From positions 1-13,815 of the forward strand of contig JADDPM010000056.1 of NCBI GenBank assembly GCA_016781885.1: a stretch of DNA of 13,815 nt, in the 5' to 3' direction. The notes below the pieces were generated by a model. It saw nothing but the letters and a program-made list of their open reading frames with translations. It searched no databases and had not been told where the DNA came from. Numbering within the stretch: the first letter of the stretch is position 1; the number at the start of each line of letters is the position of its first letter. Shown here piece after piece: positions 7,443 through 13,785 of the stretch. Origin of the DNA: Rubrobacter sp. Its GTDB lineage: Bacteria > Actinomycetota > Rubrobacteria > Rubrobacterales > Rubrobacteraceae. Position numbers and translations under genes: made by a program.

Positions 7443-8213
7443 CTATCGCCCATTTCTCCTCCGCAACCATCCAGGGATCAGGGAGATCAGCACGAAGAAG
7501 ACCGCCGCCACGCCCAGATACGCGAAGGTCTTGGTCAGGTCTTCGTTCGCGCTCGCCAGCGAGCCGCCCGCGAGCGTATACACCAGTACTCCGGGCACTA
7601 TGCAAAGGGCGGTCAGGAATACGTAGCTGCTAACCCCTACCCTGGTGAGGCCGTAGGCGTAGTTCTGCACGTTGAAAGGGAACAGGGGCACCAGGCGGGT
7701 GATGAGCAACATCCTCCAGCCGTGTTTCTCGACGCCCTCATCCAGCTTCCTGACCCGTTGATTATCCGCGACCCAGGACTCCACCAGCCCGCGGGCGGCG
7801 TAGCGGGCGATCAGAAAGGCCAGCGTGGCTCCGAGTGTCGCACCGATAACGGTCCACAAGGTGCCCCATACCGCCCCGAACACTAGGCCAGCCAGCAGAG
7901 ATAGAGGCGCGCCCGGCAAGAACGCCACGGTCGCGCCTACGTAGATGATAACGAAGATGATGGGAGCGATCACCCCGAAGCCGTTGATCCAATCTCTCAA
8001 GCTGTTCAGGCCGTTTAGACCGACGTACTCGGTCAGCCCAGTGACCCGGGCCACCACGAGAGTGAGGAGTAGGGCGAGACCTATGCCGATCAACCTGCCC
8101 GCACCCCTTCTCTTGACGCCCTTTCCTCTGTCTAACTGTCGGTAGATTAGTTCGGCTCCTCTCCAATTCCTTGTTATCGCTCCGGTCGACGGCCTCTCAC
8201 TAGACTGGGGCAT
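7443..8213 (-). CDS. TVP38/TMEM64 (VTT-domain) membrane protein, partner of the FAD oxidoreductase
   Basis: This 256-residue integral membrane protein carries the canonical TVP38 core. There is a first helix at about 40-56, the re-entrant segment FLPGAPLSLLAGLVFGAVWG (98-117), a second glycine-rich helix to about 137, the signature RLVPLFPFNVQNYAYGLT (173-190), and helices at about 196-215 and 228-248, with an Arg-rich tail. The ATG at 8213-8211 shares its A with the TGA of the oxidoreductase gene upstream (TGATG), with GAGG three bases before it, so translation is coupled. A TTG one codon earlier is an alternative start. In many bacteria the TVP38 domain and this oxidoreductase are one bifunctional polypeptide; here they are separate but locked together. 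The likely role is lipid or small-molecule movement coupled to redox, which is inference. Confidence 0.88.
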   Translation of the reverse strand: MPQSSERPSTGAITRNWRGAELIYRQLDRGKGVKRRGAGRLIGIGLALLLTLVVARVTGLTEYVGLNGLNSLRDWINGFGVIAPIIFVIIYVGATVAFLPGAPLSLLAGLVFGAVWGTLWTVIGATLGATLAFLIARYAARGLVESWVADNQRVRKLDEGVEKHGWRMLLITRLVPLFPFNVQNYAYGLTRVGVSSYVFLTALCIVPGVLVYTLAGGSLASANEDLTKTFAYLGVAAVFFVLISLIPGWLRRRNGR

Positions 8214-9658
8214 CAACCTCGCCCAAGCAGACGCCGGGCTCCGAAGAAGGCGGAGAACACCTTGCGGGTACGGTCGGTGAAGAGTCTCTCGCGGTAGTAG
8301 TTGTCCGCTGCCCGCTGGTTCGCCTGCGAGAGCGTTGGGTAGACGTGGATCATGGTGGAGAGCGACTGTATGGGAACGTTCCTTTGCATCGCGAGGACGA
8401 TCTCGTGGATTAGGTTTCCCGCGTCCGGACCGATGATGTGCCCCCCCAGAATCTTTCCCCGCCTACCGGTGACTACCTTGACGAACCCGGTCGTCTCTCC
8501 GTCGGTGAGAGCGCGATCTACCCCGGCAAACTTCTGACGGTAGACCTTGACGTACCCGTGCTCCTCGCGGGCCTGCTCTTCGGTGAGGCCGACGCGGGCG
8601 ACCTCGGGGTCGGTGAAGGTAGTCCAGGGAACGACGCGGTGGTCGGCCTTGGTCTTGACCGGGAAGAGGGCGTTCCTCAGTGCGGTGCGGCCCTGGTACT
8701 CAGCCACGTGGGTGAAGAGGTACTTCCCCGTTATGTCCCCGGCGGCGTAGACGTTCGGTGCGGTGGTGCGAAGGTGCTCGTCGATCTTCAAGCCGGTCTT
8801 CTCCAGCTCCACACCCGCGTTCTCCAGCGCAAGGGACCCGGCGGTCGGGGCGCGTCCGGCGGCGATCAGGATCTCCTCCGCCCGGATCTCTACCTTCTCG
8901 CCCCGATCGTTGTCCGCCATAATGACTTTCTCGCCGGTCTCGAGGCGGGCCTCCCTCGCCCTAAAGCCGCCGTGAAAGGTCACGCCCTCAGAGGCCAAGA
9001 CCTGCTTCAGGGCCTCTCCCACCTCTGAGTCCTCCTTGGGTAGGGGGAGCGGGGAAGAGGAGAGCATGATCACTTTCGAGCCGAAGCGGGAGAAGATCTG
9101 GGCGAACTCGCAACCTATCGGCCCCGAGCCTATGACGATCAGCGAGCGCGGCAGTCGCCGGAGCTGGAGAGCCTCCACGTTGGTGAGGTAACTCACCTCC
9201 TCCAGGCCCTCTACGGGCGGCGCGACCGGATGGGAGCCGGTGGCGAGGATGACGCTGCGCGCACCGAGTTGGCGACCGTCCACCGAGACCTCCTGCGGTG
9301 AGATGAAGCTCGCCTCATCCCCGAGGAAGACGTCCACACCCATCTCCCTGAAGCGCGCAGGATCGTCGTGCTCTCCGGCTCTCCGTATTACCCGGTCCAT
9401 CCGGTCCATCACGGCCGGGAAGTCCACCTCGTGTCCGGGGCTCTTGATGCCGTACTCCTCGGAGAGGCCTATCAGGTGCGCGACGCGGGCGCTCTTGACC
9501 AGGGCCTTGGTCGGCACGCATCCCCTGTACAGGCAGTCACCGCCGAGCTTGTCCCGCTCGGCGAGGGCGACCTTCGCTCCGAGGGACGCTGCTCCAGCGG
9601 CGGAGACCAGGCCCGCCGTCCCGCCCCCAATGACGATCAGATCGTACCCTCTCTTCAT
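8213..9658 (-). CDS. FAD-dependent pyridine nucleotide-disulfide oxidoreductase (MerA/lipoamide dehydrogenase-like)
   Basis: This 481-residue flavoprotein has the standard class I disulfide reductase layout: FAD-binding GGGTAGL (11-17), redox pair GGDCLYRGCVPTKA with C42 and C47, ATGSHP (139-144), NAD(P)-binding VIGSGPIGCEFA with G177, G179 and G182, the second FAD motif YAAGD (304-308), and a C-terminal dimerisation domain. The expected active-site His is H438 in HVYPTLSQ, but the Glu that pairs with it in lipoamide dehydrogenases is Gln (Q445). There is no N-terminal heavy-metal-binding domain and no C-terminal vicinal Cys pair, so it is not a classical mercuric reductase. The ATG at 9658 has AAGGG five bases upstream; the frame is open to 9958 but that extension has no family similarity. 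It overlaps the TVP38 gene by one base. The substrate is not known; a membrane thiol or quinone is possible. Confidence 0.9.
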   Translation of the reverse strand: MKRGYDLIVIGGGTAGLVSAAGAASLGAKVALAERDKLGGDCLYRGCVPTKALVKSARVAHLIGLSEEYGIKSPGHEVDFPAVMDRMDRVIRRAGEHDDPARFREMGVDVFLGDEASFISPQEVSVDGRQLGARSVILATGSHPVAPPVEGLEEVSYLTNVEALQLRRLPRSLIVIGSGPIGCEFAQIFSRFGSKVIMLSSSPLPLPKEDSEVGEALKQVLASEGVTFHGGFRAREARLETGEKVIMADNDRGEKVEIRAEEILIAAGRAPTAGSLALENAGVELEKTGLKIDEHLRTTAPNVYAAGDITGKYLFTHVAEYQGRTALRNALFPVKTKADHRVVPWTTFTDPEVARVGLTEEQAREEHGYVKVYRQKFAGVDRALTDGETTGFVKVVTGRRGKILGGHIIGPDAGNLIHEIVLAMQRNVPIQSLSTMIHVYPTLSQANQRAADNYYRERLFTDRTRKVFSAFFGARRLLGRG

Positions 9659-9735
9659 ACCAACCCTTCTCTCGGTTTGTGGTCCGCTCCGACGGGCAGC
9701 GCGCACGCGCCAGCCCCTCCCGGTAAGAGTAGACG

Positions 9736-9747
9736 CGGGATGTCCCG
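9736..9747. repeat. Short perfect inverted repeat upstream of the oxidoreductase operon
   Basis: CGGGA-TG-TCCCG is a perfect five-base dyad about 80-90 bp upstream of the ATG at 9658. It sits 13 bases from a second dyad, which makes an operator plausible, although a five-base dyad can arise by chance in GC-rich DNA. Confidence 0.25.
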
Positions 9748-9760
9748 AATTTCTTACGTA

Positions 9761-9775
9761 CGCTTTCGCGAAGCG
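9761..9775. repeat. Short inverted repeat upstream of the oxidoreductase operon
   Basis: CGCTT-TCGCG-AAGCG has perfect five-base arms and a five-base centre. It lies about 103-117 bp upstream of the oxidoreductase start. It is either an operator candidate or a small hairpin; there is no T-tract, so it is not a terminator. Confidence 0.25.
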
Positions 9776-9954
9776 CACCTCCGGTTGCCGGATATCTCCA
9801 GCGCCTGCAAGAAATCGTGGAAGAGAGGTAAGAAAAAGCGTTGCCGTGTGGTCCGTATGGATCAGAGCCAACCGGAGGAGAGCTGATGGCGAGGAAGATT
9901 TCTGGGAGCATCGATCAAGAGTCTCGGCCTTACCCGGTACCCCCCGCCACTTGT

Positions 9955-10431
9955 TCACGGGTGTAGTGTTTCAAGTGGGAGTCTTGAGCATTTGAACCGA
10001 ACGCTAAGCGTCAACGCGAGGGGCATGCCGAAGAAGAATGTGTGGGTCACGAAATAAACCACTGGGCTTGCTGCAGGGAGCCGCAGGGGTGCTCCCTGGG
10101 CGACCAGCGTGAAGTTGACCAACCAGAGCAGGGAACCAAAGACCATAGCCGCTACCAGCAGCGCCCAGCGGCTTTGGCGAATCGGCCCAACGGCACTCAA
10201 TGTACCGAAGATCGCTCCGCAGGCGGCAGAAACTACGACGTAAAAGAGCAGGACAGCCAACGCCGCGAACTTCAGGGGAAAGGACTGCTCTAGAGGAACC
10301 CGCCCGAGCAGCGCAGCCCCTGCCATGTCCAACGGCGAAAGGAACTTTGTCCCCACGAAGGCCGCCGCCACCATTTGGAAGGTGACGAAGATCATCCTCG
10401 CGGCTACCCCCATCGCCGCACCCGGCAGCAC
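9955..10431 (-). CDS. Unknown four-helix membrane protein
   Basis: I do not recognise a named family. The 158-residue product has four clear membrane helices at about 8-27, 53-78, 88-110 and 121-143, with a polar loop between the first two (TKFLSPLDMAGAALLGRVPLEQ region, 28-49) and a short basic C-terminus. His130 lies inside the fourth helix. The layout resembles small actinobacterial and Chloroflexi membrane proteins annotated only as hypothetical. The GTG at 10431-10429 was preferred because GGAAGGA lies about eight bases upstream and a TATAAA box lies further back; an ATG six codons later (10413) is an alternative, and an in-frame stop lies about 12 codons upstream. It is divergent from the sigma factor gene at 10626 and 296 bp from the oxidoreductase gene, so it may be independently transcribed. 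Confidence 0.65.
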   Translation of the reverse strand: MLPGAAMGVAARMIFVTFQMVAAAFVGTKFLSPLDMAGAALLGRVPLEQSFPLKFAALAVLLFYVVVSAACGAIFGTLSAVGPIRQSRWALLVAAMVFGSLLWLVNFTLVAQGAPLRLPAASPVVYFVTHTFFFGMPLALTLSVRFKCSRLPLETLHP

Positions 10432-10463
10432 CCACCTGTCCTTCCGAACGTGCCCCCAGACAA

Positions 10464-10469
10464 TTTATA
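10464..10469 (-). promoter_or_regulatory. Candidate -10 box for the four-helix membrane protein
   Basis: On the minus strand this reads TATAAA (five of six matches to TATAAT) within GGATATAAATTG, an AT-rich island in GC-rich DNA. It lies about 32 bases upstream of the GTG at 10431, leaving a short leader with the GGAAGGA ribosome-binding site. No matching -35 box is evident. Confidence 0.4.
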
Positions 10470-10572
10470 TCCACCGAACCGTGTCCTTACTGCTCCGTGA
10501 GCTCAGTTCTGATCTCATTCACATAAACTATGTAGCGGTTCGGCATCTTACCCCCGCCAGCGTCTGCAGATA

Positions 10573-10598
10573 GGAAGCAACACGATAGGTAGAATGTC
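10573..10598 (+). promoter_or_regulatory. Possible promoter of the sigma factor gene
   Basis: Two overlapping readings exist. GGAAG at 10573-10577 and GTC at 10596-10598 are spaced like an ECF sigma promoter (GGAAC...GTC), which would fit autoregulation. TAGAAT at 10590-10595 would be a housekeeping-type -10. Both lie 28-50 bases upstream of the GTG at 10626. Neither is strong enough alone. Confidence 0.25.
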
Positions 10599-10625
10599 TT
10601 GCATGCCGGGTAATGAGGGGTTCTC

Positions 10626-11249
10626 GTGAAGCAGCGCAGCAACGAGGAGTGGCTCGTCGCGCTTCGGGGACCAGAGCGGGATAAGGCTATCAGGGATCTG
10701 CGGGCGGTGATCGTCCGCGGGCTCAAGGTCAACTTCGCCGGGCGGGTGCGCGGTCTCGACGAGACGGCTGAGGACTTCGCGCAGGACGCGTTGATCAAGG
10801 TCCTGAACAACCTGGACTCCTTCCGAGGCGAGAGCCGCTTTACCACCTGGGTGCAGAGGATCGCCGTCAGGGTGGCCTACACGGAGCTAAGGCGCAAGCG
10901 CTGGCGCGACGTGTCAATCCAGGAGGTTCTCGAGCGTCACGAGAAGAGCGGCCGCGAGTCCGACGCACTCAGGGACCGCACGTCCTCGCCGGAACGGGAG
11001 ACGGCGAGGAAGATGATGGTCGAGACCCTGCAAAGCTTCATCGCCGAGGAGCTTACGGAGAGGCAGCGGGAGGCCATGGTCGCCGTGATGTTCGAGGGGA
11101 TGCCCCTAGAGGAGGCAGCCCGGCGCATGGATACGAACCGCAACGCCCTCTACAAGCTGCTGCACGACGCCCGCAAGAAGTTAAAGAAGCGGATAGAGGC
11201 CGAGGGGCTCTCGCCCGGAGAGGTGCTGGAGGCGATCGGTGAGGAGTAA
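10626..11249 (+). CDS. ECF-like RNA polymerase sigma factor
   Basis: This 207-residue sigma-70 family protein has only regions 2 and 4, as in ECF (group 4) factors. Region 2 runs from about 25 to 95: EDFAQDALIKVLNNLDSF (49-66) is the core-binding helix, and FTTWVQRIAVRVAYTELRRK (72-91) covers the -10 melting and recognition part. After a polar linker, region 4 runs from about 141 to 190, with LTERQREAMVAV and the helix-turn-helix MPLEEAARRMDTNRNALYKLL that reads the -35 element. It directs RNA polymerase to a set of stress promoters; the inducing signal is unknown. The GTG at 10626 has GAGGGG five bases upstream. The next gene, 52 bp downstream, is a zinc-finger protein expected to be its anti-sigma factor. 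It diverges from the four-helix membrane protein gene. Confidence 0.88.
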   Translation: MKQRSNEEWLVALRGPERDKAIRDLRAVIVRGLKVNFAGRVRGLDETAEDFAQDALIKVLNNLDSFRGESRFTTWVQRIAVRVAYTELRRKRWRDVSIQEVLERHEKSGRESDALRDRTSSPERETARKMMVETLQSFIAEELTERQREAMVAVMFEGMPLEEAARRMDTNRNALYKLLHDARKKLKKRIEAEGLSPGEVLEAIGEE

Positions 11250-11301
11250 GATACGACAATCACGGATGGTCTGGGTGTGAGATGAAAGAGGAACTATCGC
11301 G

Positions 11302-11589
11302 ATGCTGAACCCAGAGGATCTAGGCAAACTAGCGCGGGCGTTGGATATGACCCGCGAGGATGAGATAGGCTGCGACGAGTGCTTCGAGCAGCTGGATCGC
11401 TTCGTGGAGACGGAGCTGGCCGACCTCGATGCGGCGGTGGCCATGCCTCTCGTCCAGGACCACCTGGAGAAGTGCGGCGACTGCCGCGAAGAGTACGAGG
11501 CGCTTCTGCGCGCTCTGCGCGCCGAGCAAGGATCGACATCGGTGAGTCTCATCTGGGCCAGGCTGCGTCGGCTTTTCGGCGCGGATTAG
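11302..11589 (+). CDS. Small zinc-finger protein, probable anti-sigma factor
   Basis: This 95-residue soluble protein contains HLEKCGDC (H54, C58, C61), the HxxxCxxC signature of zinc-binding anti-sigma (zf-HC2/ZAS-like) proteins, followed by a helical EEYEALLRALRAE segment. An additional C24xxC27 pair in GCDECFEQLDRF precedes it and could supply a ligand or a redox switch. No membrane helix is present, so it would act in the cytoplasm, as RsrA-type factors do. The gene follows the sigma factor by 52 bp on the same strand. ATG 11302 has AAGAGGA about ten bases upstream. The role as partner of the sigma factor is inferred from gene order and motif; a redox or metal signal is possible but not shown. 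An overlapping ATG at 11282 is in another frame. Confidence 0.75.
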   Translation: MLNPEDLGKLARALDMTREDEIGCDECFEQLDRFVETELADLDAAVAMPLVQDHLEKCGDCREEYEALLRALRAEQGSTSVSLIWARLRRLFGAD

Positions 11590-11843
11590 AGCTTGGCGTA
11601 ACCGGGATGCATATGTCCTACTGACCTCTCCGACTCCGCAGCGCCCTGGATATTGCATAAGCTTGCAGCGTGGGTAGACCCCAAGAGCAGTTCAAACTCA
11701 GATTGAGGTTTCCAAATACCAAGAGTCTGCGTATTCGACGTCAACGAAACGCTACAGCAGTCTTCTTAATTATTGAGCCGGTGTACAGTTAAAGAGAGGT
11801 CTCTTCGGTCGGGCGGCGGGAGGAGTAGCCGTGTTTAACGCCG
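11590..11843. other. Intergenic region between convergent genes
   Basis: This 254-bp gap lies between the anti-sigma gene and the end of the sulfatase pseudogene. It contains an imperfect stem at 11694-11711 (AAACTCA with TGAGGTTT, one bulge) and a perfect dyad AAGAGA-GG-TCTCTT at 11792-11805, about 40 bp past the sulfatase stop. Neither is followed by a T-tract on either strand, so I do not call a terminator. No gene is supported. Confidence 0.4.
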
Positions 11844-13777
11844 CTATGGGGCGGCCCGCGTGCCGTACCTGGAGCTTACCTCTGCCCGCCATTCGAGGAG
11901 CTCCCGCCGCCGCTTCTCCGCCTCTTCGGGTCGCTCTTTGGCGAGGTTCCGGCGCTCGTCGGGGTCTTCGGATAGATCGAAGATCTCGTTGGGATTGTCG
12001 CCGAAATGGTAGATGTACTTATCCGTCCCCTTAAGGCTCACCAGGCACCCGCTCTCGTTCCAGCAGCCGAACATGAGAGTGCGCTCCTCGGGTAGCGGGC
12101 GGAGGAGCGGGCTACCCTCGTACGCCTCGCCCTCGATCTCGTAGCCCAACAGATCGACGACGTTGGGAAGCACATCCAACTGGCTCACCGGCGCCTCGAC
12201 GCACTCGCCGTTCTCGAAGTGCCTGGGATCGTGCACGAGCATCGGTATCTTCACGCCCTCCTCATAGGGCACGTTGTCGTGCTGGAAGCGGCCGTGCTCG
12301 CCGAAAGCCTCTCCGTGGTCGCCGTAGAGGACGAAGATGGTATCCTCGTAGAGCCCGAGCTTTTTGTACTGCTCGAAGAGGTTCTTGAGAAAGAAGTCCT
12401 GGCTGCGGAGGCTGTTCAGTTAGCGGTTGACCGTGTCGTCCTCGTCGAACTCTTCGCGCCCGTAGCGCCCCTCGGGCGCCAGGTACTGATGGTGGGGTCC
12501 GATCGTCTCGCATGTAGCCACGAAACGCGCATCCGTGTGCTCTCTGAGCCACTCTTCACTCGGCCCGAGCATAACGTCATCCTCATAGCCGAAGTAGTTC
12601 GCCTCTCGAACCCCTCCGTGTCCATGATCTCCACCGGGTAGAACTCCTCGTAGCCCAGGTTCTCGACCAGCTCCGGGAGCCTCTCAATCTCGAACGTCGA
12701 GACCGACGAGGTGAACCAGACGGTGCTGTACCGCTGCTCTTCCAACAAGTCGGCCAGGCATCGAGCCGGTATGCTGTTCCCTAGCGATGCGGTCTGCCAG
12801 GGGTTCAGCGGGGGACTCATGCCGCAGTTGGTCGCGGCCATGGCGTTAGTGGTATGGGGAACGACGGCATAAGCACGCTCCGCCAGGAGACTGCTCTCCA
12901 GCTCTTCGTTGTAAGGCGTCATGGACTGCGCGCGGGTAGATTCCAGGTGTACCAGGACTACGTTGCGCCGCTCGGGCTCGCCGGTGGCCCGGAGGCTCGC
13001 CTCAGGAGCCTGTTCTCCCGAAGCAACGGTTCGGTTCTTAATCCCTTCGCCTTCCTCGGCTCTCGCCGCGCTCACCGCCACGTGGGCGAGAGCGTCTCGG
13101 GAGAACGACTTGCTCGGCCCACCCGTGCTGCCGCTCGCACCCGGCAGCAGCGAGAGCGCAAAGAGTGCGCACGCCGCAACTCCTACGCCGGCCACGCGAA
13201 GCCACGGGACACCCGGTGTCCGGGCGCTAGCATCGAGTCGTCCGCGCCACCGGTCGTCGAGGCGCGTCACCAAGAAGGGACCTAGGACTGCGTAGGCAAG
13301 GACGGCCGCCAGCAGGGCGAGGACGCCCGGGCTGACCTCGCTCTCTATCACGGCCGCCAACCCTCCGGGGGAAGAAAGCGATATTAGGATAAAGCCGAAG
13401 TCGAGCGTCGAACCGGTTACCTTGAAATACTGGTACGCAATCGTCGCGAGCAGCGCGACCAGGATCGTGGACGCATGAAAGAGAATGGTGACCATCCTGC
13501 GCCACAGACCCTTTCGCACCACCGCGAACAGGCTCAGCCAGAGCAATGCGTACCCCATGCTGAACAAGAGGTCCGAACGCATCAACCCGAGGCTCTCCGC
13601 GAACCCCAGATCCTTGGGCCAGGAGACGACCAGAGAGCCCTTCAAGACTAGGTCGTACAGTAGGAAGGGGACCAGAAGACTGAGCAGATACGTCCAGTCG
13701 CGGCGGCTCAAGAGGGACAAGATCCCCGCACCTCCGTCCGGTCGTTTCTCAGAGCCACAAGCGGAGGAGTCTAACAA
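11844..13777 (-). pseudogene. LtaS-like sulfatase/phosphoglycerol transferase, disrupted by a frameshift and a nonsense codon
   Basis: Reading across the lesions gives about 644 residues, the usual length of lipoteichoic acid synthase-like alkaline phosphatase superfamily proteins. There are five N-terminal helices (about 31-47, 70-87, 96-115, 149-170, 194-212), then a catalytic domain with NVVLVHLES (E279, metal ligand), VPHTTNAM (T309 or T310, expected nucleophile), YGDHGEAFGEH (metal-binding Asp-His) and QHDN. The C-terminus has the sulfatase-type FDLSEDPDERRNL. Frame 1 runs from the TTG at 13777 to about 12610 (GF-E391). The continuation, EANYFGYEDD onward, is in the -1 frame from 12605. 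A TAA at 12420-12422 then interrupts the same frame between NR and LNSLRSQ, where Tyr (TAC) would be natural. The frame-1 product would end in about 60 unrelated residues and lose the DHG site. The start is uncertain: TTG 13777 has no Shine-Dalgarno, and an in-frame TTG at residue 20 has GGAGG upstream. Confidence 0.85.
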
Positions 13778-13785
13778 CTGTTAGA
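13770..13785. repeat. Perfect inverted repeat over the start of the sulfatase pseudogene
   Basis: TCTAACA-AC-TGTTAGA has perfect seven-base arms with a two-base centre and straddles the TTG at 13777-13775. Such a site would suit a dimeric repressor, or could occlude the start as a hairpin. No promoter elements are clear in the 30 bases remaining upstream. Confidence 0.4.

Larger units (their letters stand above)
9659..9954. other. Intergenic region with dyads and a possible small ORF
   Basis: This is a 296-bp spacer between the oxidoreductase gene and the four-helix protein gene, both leftward. It must contain the promoter of the oxidoreductase/TVP38 pair, but I find no convincing -35/-10 pair. 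It contains two short dyads (9736-9747 and 9761-9775) and, on the plus strand, the start of a 26-codon ORF at 9886 preceded by GGAGGAG. No larger gene is supported. Confidence 0.5.

Noticed and set aside
8213..9658. Classical mercuric reductase (merA)
   Set aside because: There is no N-terminal heavy-metal domain, no C-terminal Cys pair, and no merR, merT or merP nearby.
9659..9958. N-terminal extension of the oxidoreductase by 100 codons
   Set aside because: The ATG at 9658 has a good ribosome-binding site and starts two to ten residues before the FAD-binding strand, as in the family. The extension is low-similarity and contains the dyads.
8438..9995. Plus-strand open frames opposite the oxidoreductase gene
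   Set aside because: They are antisense to a complete flavoprotein, and the Arg/Ser/Pro-rich translations have no recognisable motif.
11831..12034. Plus-strand ORF with GGAGGAG before a GTG at 11831
   Set aside because: It runs antisense through the conserved sulfatase C-terminus and its translation is Arg/Pro-rich with no features; the good ribosome-binding site looks fortuitous.
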